A stretch of DNA of 64,000 nt from Otis tarda (lineage: Eukaryota; Chordata; Aves; Otidiformes; Otididae), in assembly GCA_026413225.1 (NCBI GenBank), contig CM048552.1, forward strand, positions 131,453,053-131,517,052, read 5' to 3'. Positions 48,610 through 59,500 of the stretch are shown piece after piece. Each line of letters opens with the position of its first letter. The stretch's first letter is position 1. A program made the translations under genes and the position numbers. The notes under the pieces are model-generated. The model was not told the DNA's origin, ran no database searches, and saw only the letters and a list, made by a program, of their open reading frames with translations.

Positions 48610-49841
48610 TCATAGCATTTGAGTTTCTTCTACTAGCTCCACTAGTGGCCGACTGAGAAAATCACTCTCTTCTACCATGGAAGTGTGGGAATGTCATTTA
48701 GCTATCTTCTGAAATGATCTGAGGTAAATCCACACATAGCTGCTACGTGTAATTACAGGCCTGCCCTGTTTTTTTTTCCTTGGACAGTATTGAACTTCAT
48801 GCATAAGCAAAGAATGTACATCAGAACTATGAACGTTGAAATACAATCTGTATTTGGATTAGTATGTTTTACCACAAACAATTCATCAGTAATTCAAGAA
48901 CTCCAACAAAGTGCTGCAAATTTGTTTTCCTAAAAGAAGACTTTGACAGTTGGCAGTATTTGGGGTGGAAGAGTGGAAGAGAGAGGATCTTTACCATCAA
49001 CACTACAAGAGGAGGACCAGTAGATTTTGTGCTTGGCTGGACACATTTTCATAACAGCAAATTTTCACTGGTTACTGGGCTTCAGCTTTTCCTATTCAAT
49101 TCCCAAACTACAGCTTTTTAAAGGCCTGCTTGCAGTAATTCTTTTGGAGTTACATAAACTTGTGGCTATTGTTATCTCAGTTTCAGTGTTTCTCTGCTAA
49201 TCCATTACTTGAGGGTAATTTTAGCTACAGTTTTGTACTGGAGTAGTTTAGCCAACTTAAAATATACAGAGTTTCAGATTAACATCTACAATTTGTCTCT
49301 ACTTAGGTTCTCAAATCCCTTTTACTGCATATATCTTCTACATCAACAGCTGCACTTAGACAATTATGCTTTCCCCATCAGTGAGCTATGGACATACAAA
49401 TTTGCCAGTCTCATGTTCTCCTTATGAGTCTAATTTATAAACATGAAGTCATATTCCCATAATCTTTAACTGCTTCCAAAAGGCACCTGTTCACGTACAG
49501 CTAATACCATGGTTTGCAGGCAGCTATCAGAATATGAAAACAAAGCAAAGAAACGTTTAGCATGTACTTAGCCTCTCTAACCCATCATTCCCTCTGCATC
49601 CTCTTGCTAACCATCCAGCTATCCAAATGGGGAAATTCAATATACAACTCACATAGATTTTAAATAAAAAAATAAATCTTCCTGAAGAAGGGAACATGCT
49701 GTATTTCCTAGCTTAAGTAAGGTGGAAAAACATTTGGACTGGAACACTTGATGTAATCTATGTATAGATATTGCTGCAAAAAATTCTACAGCTTAAGGTC
49801 AACTACTTCTAATGCCCTTCCTTTGAATATTTCTTTTCTGT
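48610..49841. other. Non-coding stretch, nothing recognised
   Basis: AT-rich with short open frames only. No repeat family is visible. Confidence 0.5.
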
Positions 49842-49910
49842 TGTAGGTGCCATTTTTTTCCAGGAAGTATTCATGTAACTCAAATTTGCTTCCAATCCTT
49901 CCTTCAAAGA
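49842..49910 (+). repeat. Unoccupied paralogue of the solo-LTR insertion site
   Basis: This 69-bp segment aligns with 52266-52300 joined to 53460-53492, with about seven mismatches and one indel. It reads straight through TTCATGTAACTCAAATTTG where the other copy is interrupted by the LTR. It is probably one copy of an old short repeat or a local segmental duplication. Confidence 0.75.
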
Positions 49911-49937
49911 GGAGGGTGGTTTTACACAAAAACTGTG

Positions 49938-50070
49938 TCATAGAATCGTTGAATCACAGACTGGTTGAGGTTGGAAGGAACCTCTGGGGGTCATCTGGTC
50001 CAACCCTCCTACTTAAGCAGAGCCAACTACAGCCGGTTGCCCCGGACCATGGCCAGACACCTTTTGAATA
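49938..50070 (-). mobile_element. Older CR1 LINE, 3' part (interrupted)
   Basis: TAGAATCGTTGAATCACAGACTGGTTGAGGTTGGAAGGAACCTCTGG to GACACCTTTTGAATA is a CR1 3' end. The sequence continues in register at 50743 (GAATACCTCCAAGGATGG), so it is the same element as 50743-51205, split by a younger CR1. Confidence 0.85.
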
Positions 50071-50742
50071 TAGAATCATAGAATCATAGAATAGTTTGAG
50101 TTGGAAGGGACATTTAAAGGTCATTTAGTCCAACACCTCTGCAAGGAGCAGGGACATCTCCAACCAGAACAGATTGCTCAGAGCCCAGTCCAACCTGACC
50201 TTGAATATTTCCAGGGATAGGGCATCTACCACCTCTCTGGGCAACCTGTTCCAGTGTTCCACCACCCTCACTGTAAAATTTTTTTTCCTGATACGTAATC
50301 TGAATCTACCTCCTTCTACTTTAAAACTATTACCCCTCATGCTTTCACAACAGGCCCTACTGAAGAGTCTCTCCTTGTCTTTCCTGTAGGCCCCCTCGAG
50401 GTACTGGAAGACTGCTGTCAGGTCTCCCCGGAGCCTTCTCTTCTCCAGGCTGAACAATCCCAACTCTCTCAGCCTGTCCTCATAGGAGAGGTGCTCCAGC
50501 TCTCTGATCATCTTTGTGGCCTCCTCTGGACTCACTCCAACAGATCCACATCCTTCTTATGTTGGGGACTCCAAAGCTGGATGCAGTACTCCAGGTGGGA
50601 TCTCAGGAGAGCAGAGTAGAGGGGCAGAATCCCATCCCTCAACCTGGCCACATTCCTTTTGATGCAGCCCAGGATGCTGTTGGCTTTCAGGGCTGTAAGT
50701 GTGCATTGCTGGCTCATGTTGAGCTTCTTGTCCACCAGACCA
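50071..50742 (-). mobile_element. Young CR1 LINE nested in an older CR1
   Basis: A 672-bp 5'-truncated CR1 has an intact tail (TAGAATCATAGAATCATAGAA) at its left end. It is flanked by GAATA at 50066-50070 and 50743-50747, consistent with a short target duplication. It carries the C-terminal part of CR1 ORF2 and the 3' UTR. The right end stops in the GAGCTTCTTGTCCACCA region. Confidence 0.9.
50125..50735 (-). pseudogene. CR1 ORF2 C-terminal fragment (reverse transcriptase end), disrupted
   Basis: Two overlapping minus-strand frames cover the end of CR1 ORF2, the endonuclease/reverse transcriptase polyprotein that mobilises CR1. The upstream frame (50532-50735) carries a KANSILGCIKRN...LPLYSALLRSHLEYCIQLWSP segment, which is the region after the RT fingers and palm. 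The downstream frame (50125-50535) carries EDRLRELGLFSLEKRRLRGD, then the RIRKKNF...HWNRLPREVV segment typical of the C-terminus. They are separated by a stop (TGA in place of an Arg-type codon after DLLE) and a frame change near 50532. The N-terminal endonuclease and RT core are absent through 5' truncation. It is non-functional. Confidence 0.85.
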
Positions 50743-51205
50743 GAATACCTCCAAGGATGGAGACTCTACAGTCCCCCTGGGCAACCTGTGCCAGGGCTTG
50801 GTCACCCACAGTGAAAAAGTGTTTCCTGATGTTCAGAGGGAACCTCCTGTGTTTTAGTTTGTGCACATTGCCTCTGATCCTGTCACTGGGCATCACTGAA
50901 AAGAGCCTGGCTCTGTCCTCTTTGCACCCTCCCTCTCTGTATTTAAATACATTGATGAGATCTCCCTGAGCCTTCTCTAGGCTAAACTCAGGTCTCAGCC
51001 TTTCATTATAGAAGAGATGTGCCAGTCCCCTCATCATCTTAATGAGATTCTCTCATTATGTCTCTCAATATGTCCATGTCTCTCTTGCACTGGAAAACCC
51101 AGAGCTGGACCCAGCACTCCAGGTGCTGAGTAAAGGGGAAGGGTCCCCTCCATCAACCTGCCAGCAACACTTTGCCTAACACAGCATAAATCATTGCTGT
51201 TGACC
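50743..51205 (-). mobile_element. Older CR1 LINE, 5' part (interrupted) with decayed ORF2 end
   Basis: It continues the element at 49938-50070 in register. A minus-strand frame at 50714-51037 still shows a decayed version of the ORF2 C-terminus (MMRGLAHLFYNERLR, then FPLNIRKHFFTV). Upstream text (CCAGAGCTGGACCCAGCACTCCAGGTGCTGAG) is standard CR1. It is more diverged than the nested copy, as expected for the older element. Confidence 0.85.
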
Positions 51206-52265
51206 AGAATGCTTCAAAGACATACTTGGTAGATGCTGCTGACCTCTCCTTGATCCTTTCGCAAATCTGATACCATAGTTTCCTAATCATAAGCTCTTTT
51301 CCTCTTGAGTGCTGTTGACTGTGATTTTATAGATAGAAATGAAGTGACTTAGCATTCACATACGAGTTATGTGAGCAAAAGGCACAAGCACATGTAAATG
51401 AGATGTAGCATTGAGCTGCATTCATACAATACAGAATAAGGTGCAAGTAATCCAGTCAAAGAAAAATTATGTCAACAGTAGCTCAAATTTTAAGGAGATG
51501 ATAATTTTATGAAAATGTATTTGGCTTTAAGACTCAAATGCAGAGCAAGACTACAGCTGGAAAAAAAAATCATGTTAAGAGGCACAATGCTTCTTCTAAG
51601 ACAAAGTATCGAATCCACTTTTTTATGTTACCCAGCCAAATATTCTTCCCATTCCAAAGTATGGGAAAGTAGAGTTTGCAATAATGAGGTTTGTGGATCA
51701 CCAATTATTTGGGATTTTTTTTCCCTTTTGTGCAACTCCTAGTGCAAGATGGCATCTCATCCACTGCCTTAAATCTTACTCATACAGTGTACATATAGAT
51801 GAGCTCCTTAATTTTAAGCACCTCAAAATGAAAAACATTGGCTTCAGAATGATTACTTTCCTAACACCAATAGCTATTGTCTCCAGCAAGAAGCCTTGAC
51901 TTTAAAGGAAGTTTACCTGACCAAGTGTAAGGTCAAGCAAGACATTCTGCTGTATCTTTGGGCTCCCAAATGGGAAATGACAGAAAAAGTCCTGGATGTA
52001 CCCAGTAACCACCAATAATTATGATTCACCAAGGCAACCAACCAACAAAGAATGAACATCAACCTCTAGGCATAACACATGTGATGTTTTCAGTGGAAAC
52101 AGGAAAATACAAAGAGTGCTCTAAAAAAAGGTTCAAAATCCCCCTAGAAGACTGTATCAAATTCTGGCCAGTTGAGACCAAGAGAGATTAACAGAAATCT
52201 AACACTGCAAGTATGTTCAGGGCTATGGAAAGATGGGAGAATATGACAGAAGGACTTCATTTATA
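51206..52265. other. Non-coding stretch, nothing recognised
   Basis: AT-rich DNA between the CR1 block and the solo LTR. Short unsupported frames only. Confidence 0.5.
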
Positions 52266-52300
52266 TGTAGGTGCCATTCTTTTTCCAGGAGGTAGTCATG
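52266..52300 (+). repeat. Left half of the insertion-site repeat, ending in TCATG duplication
   Basis: It matches 49842-49876. The last five bases, TCATG, are duplicated at 53455-53459 on the far side of the LTR. Confidence 0.75.
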
Positions 52301-53454
52301 TGTCGTAGTTCAGCCCCGATCAGGACCAGACTATGCAGTCTTTCTTTCACTCCCCCCACCCTCCGAGAGAATAGGGAGAGATAATATAAGAAAATACGGC
52401 TCGAGGTTTGAGATAAGGACAGGGAGAAAATCCTTAAAGTTACCGTTACAGGCAAAACAGACTCGACTTGGGGAAAACTATTCATTTATTACTACAAACA
52501 GCAGGAGAATGAGACAGAGAACAAGATAACCTCCACCCACCCCTCCCTCTTCCCGAGCTTAACATTATGTCTACTACCTTCCCTACCCCGAGCGGCACAG
52601 GGGGGAAGAGGGAATGAGGGTTGCGGTCAGGTCATCACGTGATGTTTTACGCTGCTGCTTCATGGTCGAGGGAAGAACTCCTCACATTCCTCCCCTGCTC
52701 CATTGTGGGGTCCCACCCATATGCCACAGTCTTTCCTGAAACTGCTCTGGCGTGGGTCATCTCTTCCATGGGGTGCAGTCTCTCCAGAACGGCTGTCCCA
52801 GCGAGCCCTCCACGGGCCACGGCCACCTTCAGGCATCCACCTCCCCGATGTGGGCTCCTTCACGGGCTCCAAGTGGATCTCTGCTCCTCCGTGGACCTCC
52901 ATGGGCTGCAGAGGGACAACCTGCTTCACCACGGTTGTCACCATAGGCTGCAGGGGAATCTTGGCCAGGAGCCACATTACTCCTCCCCCTCCTTCTTCAC
53001 TGACCTTGGCATCTGCAGCTGTTCCTCTCACAAGAAAAGTTCTTCACAACAGGCTGGCAAACGCCTCTCAGAATCTCTTCACATCATCCAGCTCATCTCC
53101 TGTCCACTTCTTGCAGCTGGGCTGGGCAGAGTCGGGCCCAGTTGGCCGCCTGGCAAGAGGCCAGAGGGTGAGGCTTGCAAGGCCTATGAGGCCTGCTCCT
53201 CTCCCTTTGTGCCTCTGCTCCTGCTCAGCTTCTTCACATCTGCTCTTCTCTCTTTTTTTCTGTTTTCCCCTTCTTAAATACGTTATCGCAGAGGCATTAT
53301 CACGGAACATTCTGTTACCAATCGGCTCGGCCTTGGCCAGCAGCGGGTCCGCCCTAGGCCCAGCTGAGTCCACTGAACAAAGGGGAGCAACTTCTAGCAG
53401 TTTCCTGGAGAAGCTGCTACCTTAGGCCCTCCCTCACTAAACAAAACCACAACA
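52301..53454 (-). mobile_element. Solo LTR of the same ERV family (1154 bp)
   Basis: On the plus strand it reads TGTCGTAGTTCAGCCC to ACAAAACCACAACA, the reverse complement of the 2983-4123 LTR along its full length. It is flanked by a TCATG duplication. The TATA box (53274-53280), AATAAA (52485-52490) and the U5 stem arm are conserved. It differs from the 5' LTR by roughly ten percent in the parts compared by hand, plus small indels, for example a short insertion near 53026-53045. No internal sequence is present, so it most likely formed by LTR-LTR recombination. Long plus-strand frames (52621-53277, 52703-53425) are antisense to the LTR. Confidence 0.9.
52660..52977 (-). CDS. 105-codon LTR frame, second copy
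   Basis: ATG at 52977 to TGA at 52660 gives the same length, start and stop as 3448-3765, with about 83 percent identical residues and no indel. In this copy the frame is also open upstream of the ATG for about 18 codons. No domain is recognised. Differences are mostly replacements, in line with neutral drift. The reading frame may therefore be inherited sequence rather than a functional gene. Confidence 0.3.
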   Translation of the reverse strand: MWLLAKIPLQPMVTTVVKQVVPLQPMEVHGGAEIHLEPVKEPTSGRWMPEGGRGPWRARWDSRSGETAPHGRDDPRQSSFRKDCGIWVGPHNGAGEECEEFFPRP

Positions 53455-53492
53455 TCATGTAACCCAAATTTGCTTCCCATCCTTCCTTTAAA
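53455..53492 (+). repeat. Right TCATG duplication and right half of the insertion-site repeat
   Basis: TCATG at 53455-53459 repeats 52296-52300. The sequence continues TAACCCAAATTTGCTTCCCATCC, matching 49877-49910. Confidence 0.8.
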
Positions 53493-56400
53493 CAGCAAAA
53501 TGAAGAAAACTTCTGGCATGTAATTGCTGTTTATTAAATATATATGGGAGAAGAGAGAGGGAGCTTACAGAAATGCAAAAAAAAAATCTCACCAAGTCTG
53601 AGAATAATTTGAGGGTACTGGCACAATAACAGATTGCTGGAAATTAGAAATAGGATTCTAATGTCAAAGGTATTTGAATAACCTTCCAGTAATAGCAAAA
53701 GCACTACTTCTGTTTTTGAACATAATCTCTTAGGTGCATGAAAGGGTCAAAATAGCTCTCCATAAAAGCAAATGATCCAGGAAGTCTCTTCCAGGTCTGT
53801 ATCCCCCATGGCTACACCTAAATTCCAGTACTGCTCTGAGTGAGTAATCGTATAACGGCTGAAATAGCTCATGAAGTGCTAGATGAGATATATCTGTAGC
53901 AATTCGGCTTCCTCCTAAGCTGGTAGCAGTTCCATTCTTAGCATGAACAGATTTTTATTTCTGGGTTGCAAGTGTTTCAACTAGCTAGATAGCTGCTAAC
54001 TACCTCTATGTGCCAGCAGCAGCTCAGCTTCACCAGCGTGAACAAATGGGCGTCAGTACTTGCAGCCAGTCATCCCAGCCAATTCCCACCACCCTGCCTT
54101 GGTGATGAGCCACTACCAGCAAAAAGGGGTGAACAGGCATGAGCCAAAAGAAGGTTACATTTCCAAAATGCTTGAGAAGTACCACCCTGGAAAGATAGAT
54201 TGAAACAAGATGTTAACCAACTTATCCTCACCGCTTGACTGCCTAGTGACATAAACTCCCTATCTGACATCATAGGCAAACTGTAGGGAGAAACCGGCTT
54301 TCCTCCCTCATCAGCTAGTACAGTGGAAGAATTATTTCAGGAGGCTTTCAGCATATTTGTGTTTCAGCTTGCAGCACTAATAACAGCACTGTCCCTGCCA
54401 TTGCTTAAATCAAGCTGAGCAAGAAATGAAGAACTTCTGTGCTCAGTTCCATTATAAGTTACACTTACATTTCCAAACACTCCATTCAAAGATATATTAA
54501 TCAATGATGACCTAATGTGACAGGTATGCTGTGCCCAACTTTTTGCCCCCTTATCTGGCAGCGCTTTTTAAAGGAAGTCATTTTCTGACTGCTCTTCTAA
54601 CCGCTACGTTCCTCACACCTTGTGCCACGGCTGATTTCATTGTCAAGCTACATTTAGTCTGGCATGTATCTGTGTGTGGTTTAACCATAGGCTTATTGAA
54701 GTGATCATGGTCATTATATCTTCTTTTCCTTGAATGCATATCATCTCACACAGAACTCTAGTATTATCCCTGATACGAGCATATCTTAGCAGGGTAATTT
54801 TAAAGACTAATTCAAAACATCACATAGTATTTCCTTTAATGGCACAAAACTGATTTACAGTTCTACAGGAAAGTTATTTGCACTGTTATATAGCATGGTT
54901 AATAGCTAAGGTCCATAAAGACTGCTATCAAGACATTCCATCACATTTTATATCTGCCTGCCTTTTATTGATAGGTTTCTTCTCCACTATATATGCCCTT
55001 TTACATGAAATACCTCTTCATTCCTAGTGAGTTAATTCACCCTATCTCTATTGTTATAGCTACCAGCAGACTGTTCACATGTTTAATATAGGGTGGTGTA
55101 ATTTTTTCCAAACACCATATTTCCCTTCTTATTTCCATAAATGTGAAAATCTTAGTTATGTATTTGCTGTAACATTAAACTGAAATAAATAAATGAGATT
55201 TGACAAGATGGAGATGACAGTCTTAAGCCATGCCATCTGGGAACAGTGGGATTTGTTTACAGTTTCATTTCTCACTCCAAATCCTACCGTGTCCTAGACT
55301 GTAAAGATCTGTTAAGGAGCAGTGCCATCAGCTAAAATATGTTGGACACCCTAGTGTGGCCAGCAGAACTGGACAGCGGGCTGCAGCAGTGTTTAAAAAA
55401 CTACAGTAGGTTTACAAGCTCTCAGAGAGCCTGGAGCTGGAATTGCCATGACTCACATTGATTCTGCATCCTTTTAATGTGACAGCAATTTCAAACGAAG
55501 AGTGGTGTAATTTTTGCTTCAAAATTCAAAATTTCAGAAAAACTCAAAACTTCTTGCAGTCCTGCAATAAAAAAGGGCTTCAGTTTATACGGTTCCTTGT
55601 AAGGGAAGAAGAACAGGATGTTGATAAGCAGGAAGACCACATGAAAGAACAAGGATGGATAGCGGTCAACTCGTGGCTCAAGAACTGATTCCTGATGCTG
55701 GGCAAATCGTTTGACTTCTCTATGTACAACAAAGATGATAATGTCTCCTGGAATGGAGACAGCTTTTTAAAGCATATTTTATCTTTCTTTTCTTGTATAT
55801 ACAAAGCCTAGCAACAAGGGGCCATGACTTTGGTGGGGCCATCTACACACTCCTAGAAGGAGATGGTATTTGCATGGAGTTTGCTTTGAAAGAAAATCAT
55901 GTCCTAATAGCTTTACTCCTGTCATTCTGCTCTTCCTTGAGCTATGCCAAAGCTCTGAATTTCCTTTGAATCCTTGAAAAGCCTCTCATTTAGTTATTTA
56001 ATTTAGTAATTTATATAATGCTTATGATCTTGGCAGTTGGATGCTTTGCACGAAAGGAAAAATTTAACATTACATAAGCCGCCCACAACAGGTAACAGAA
56101 GTTAAATTACTGCTGTTGATGCTATTGAAAACCTTGACAGTCAAATTAACCAGAATTAAAAAAAAAAAAAAAGACAAAACAAAAACTGAAACCATCAGAA
56201 GCTAAACACAACACGTCAAGTTTGCATTATACTCTCCAAGCCACAAAACTCAGAGACTGAATGGATTCGAGTGCCAAACTGGAAACTCCTTCTGCTGGAA
56301 AAAGCCCTGCCCCGCTCCTCCTCGCACCTAGGACCAGACTGGCTGGGGGAGACCCCGCACTGCCAGGCAGCAGGGGTGACGGATACAGACCTGCCTCCCA

Positions 56401-57584
56401 GTTTTGCTATTTGCTTTTGAACAGTAAAAGCATTTTCCTTCTCTGGAATGTGAAAGTGATGTTGCTACCCTCCATTTCAAGGAAGAAGGAGGTACGGTTC
56501 AGTGACGCCAGGAAAATGGACAGAAGTCACACAGAACCATGAGCCTGCACTAAGGCAGGCTGGCATTTCCCTGCTCATATACAAGAGATATGCCCTTCCT
56601 TACTCAGCTTCTCATGGGCCATGTAGATCTATGGTTCCTGAATGCTGGTTTTATGTAATTAGAAAAACCTCTGGGATGTAAGGGATTTTCAGCACTTGTC
56701 TGTGTGCAGAGAACACATGTTAATTGATTTAACTAAGCTTGTGTTCAGAACTCTTTAGGAAAATAAAATCTTGCTTTGAGAGGTAATGTTATCCTATGAA
56801 TTAACACTGGGATAAGAAGTAATTCATTCAACAGACTGTTCCTGAAATGTCACATGTACCTTGCCCACACTGGCAAAACCAGAAGCTTCAACGAGATGCA
56901 ACCTGTCACCCCACCTCAAACGCTCTTCCCTCCCAATTAGCCAGCTAGGTGGGTGGCCTGACCGTCAGAGGTGCTGAGCATCTGCAACTTGCTCTGACTT
57001 CCACATCTAAAAAACAAATTCTGTGGGACGTGTGGATGACTATTTTCTTTGAAAATCAAGCCTTTTGGGTAAAAAGGTAGTGATTTCATGCTCTTTTTTT
57101 TTTTAGGTTCTGGCTGCATTACGCTTTGGTTTTCCCATTCCAGAGACTGCAATAATTTTATCAGCTTCATACGAGTATAGTGTTTGTTACTTAGGAAAAC
57201 ACTAAATAAATGCCAGATGTTATTAATTTCTCATTACTTCTGCAATCAACATATTTCTGACAGGTGCTGGAGCCAGAAAGCAGTAAGTGAGCTTAGCTTC
57301 AGAGGATGCTCTGAGGGCAGAGGTTCCCAGCCTGCAGCCAGGTGCCACTGCAGCCCAGGGGCTGTGCGGCACTACCGCGGGCAATGAGGTGGCTCTGGAA
57401 TGTGCATGTTCCTATGCACATTAAACCCAAACACAGGCAGCAATCACAGGAGCCCACAAGTCCAGCAGTGATTCATAAATAACTCAATTTAGGAGCTCAG
57501 TCTGCACTACAGACATGGAGCTGAAATGCAAGAATATCATTAACATAGAGGTCTGACCATTTTTTGTGAATGTTGCAGAAGTAG
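53493..57584. other. Non-coding stretch with one MIR-like relic
   Basis: Apart from the MIR-like piece near 55660-55760 and an A14 tract near 56158, nothing is recognised. Open frames are under 100 residues and unsupported. Confidence 0.5.
55660..55760 (+). mobile_element. MIR-like SINE relic
   Basis: CTGATGCTGGGCAAATCGTTTGACTTCTCTATG followed by CAAAGATGATAATGTC matches the order and spacing of the MIR core (GACCTTGGGCAAGTCACTTAACCTCTCTGTG, then AAATGGGGATAATA). Edges are approximate. Confidence 0.5.
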
Positions 57585-59500
57585 TATAGCCATGATGGTC
57601 TAAGAGCAGAAGTAAACAAAGTTTGCAGGGAGAAGTGAAATATTTTATTAGACTAGTTTGCTAAAGCTGGAAACAACAGAAAAGTGGTTGGACACACAAG
57701 CCCCTCTTCAGGTCTGAAATAGAAACAGCAGCTGCAAAAGGTGAAATTAACCTTGAAATAAAAAATGAAATTAAAAAGTAGTAAGCACCTGTGGAGACAA
57801 TAAGCTTGTGACTCTGGAAAAGAGTGAGAAATACATTTATCCTTCTTCAAAGCTAAAGAAGTTAGCTTGGAGTGGAGGGTATTAAATGAAAATATGCCTC
57901 AAAACAGGATTTAATCTCTTAGCATTTCTAAAAGAGAGGATTTCTAGTACCTGTATTAGAGCAACACCAGAAAACTCAGAGATGGTGTGACTGCATTGAG
58001 AGAATTATCTCCCACTGGAAAATGGGTGTTTCTGTCCGTCATTGGCTGCGTGAGCTCATCCTGGCGCATCACAGCTATTGTGTCCAGGAGGGCATATGGG
58101 CATATGCAGTGGATGGGGCTGCAGAGATGCCTTGTAAAATCTCCAAGGATGATTGCTGTCGTGAGAAGATGTGTTGCCAAATTCAATGTTTCCTGCTCAA
58201 ATACAATCTCTATCTCTTTGGTACATACTAGCTGTGAGTATTTGTTTCTCAGGCTGAAGTTAGTGAGGCTGGAGCTATATGAAGGGTAGGAGTTCCAATT
58301 CTGATAAGATTTCTTTTGGTTTAGGAGCTTGTAAGTTGTTAATGATTGTTTATATAGGTCTCAGATTAGGCTGGTAACAATAGTGCTTGACAGTATTGCT
58401 GTCTTTTTAACTCATGGATGCCATTCACCTGCCCAGGAGAGCACACCTGTCCAGTAAAGGACATCTAAATGATTAAAGTGATCTCAATGAGTGATTTCTT
58501 CAGAGCAAATGAGGCAGGGTCTAAAAAGCCCTGATCTTTTGAATCTGTGATTCTCTTATCACAATCGGTAAATTGTAGTTTGATACTGATCACGTTATCT
58601 AAGGTGATTTCAGTGCAGTGACATTCAAGAGAGTTTGATGGAGGGACAATTGTTATTCAATTTGATCAATGAGGAAATTCATGTTTTCAGTGTAAATTTA
58701 AAAGCTTTCACTTAAGCATATAAGATAGAGCACAGGCTTAGTGATAGAATATCTTTTTATTTTCCTTTACATTTTCCCTATTCTTTTTTTGAGTAGCTCA
58801 TGATAAAGTCAAAACTTTATAGAATTATCTTTATGCTTATACTGTGCCTATTGTCTGAAGAAAATTGACTGAGATTAAGCTGTACAGGGTGAGGATGGAC
58901 TACAAGATTTTTTGGTTTGTAAAGGCTGGAGCACAGAAGGTTTATATTCATCTTGAGGACACACTGAGGACAAACTGGGATGCTCTCAGAGAGTGGAACA
59001 TGGTGGACAGGCTGGGGACATTCCCAGTGGACAGACAGTACTACAGTGGGGAGGTAGTTATGGTCAATAACTGGTTCTTTGTGGAGAAAACATGTTGTTT
59101 TCTGCACAGAGTCTTCCTTGACTTCATTAGTCATAGTGCCAGCTAGTTGCACATTTGCACTACTTCTGATTTAGAATAGTCTTCCTCCGTGAGACAGGAA
59201 AAAATTGTAATGAAGGCTGGTTTGTTATTTCACTTCTGGCTCTTTTCCTGAAGTAGTCAATATAATGATCCAAGAGACATTTTTGTCTTGATTCTTCAAA
59301 CCCAAAATGTTTCCTTGTCTTCTTCCCGAAGTAGCCATAGGAAGAGTGGTACTGGAGTTAAATTCTGGCTCGTTAAGGAAGAAATATGAAGGAAAGAGTC
59401 AGCAAAGTAATTCTAATTCCCCATGCACAAATATGTCATCTGATTGTTCCTCTAGGGAGAGATTTTGGCTTTTGGAGCAGACAGTTCACCTTAGGTTAGC
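57585..59500 (-). mobile_element. Probable ancient amniote retroelement relic (LINE or Penelope-like)
   Basis: The left end on the plus strand (GTAGTATAGCCATGATGGTCTAAG, AAATATTTTATTAGACTAGTTTGCT, ACAAGCCCCTCTTCAGGTCTGAAA) resembles the 3' end of a repeat common in turtles, crocodilians and birds. That repeat carries TGTAGCCGTGTTGGTC, TATCTTTTATTGGACCAAC and AGCTCTTCTTCAGGTC. A minus-strand frame at 57956-58186 (LLDTIAVMRQDELTQPMTDRN) and one at 58817-59152 may be remnants of its protein. Class and right boundary are uncertain. Confidence 0.45.
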
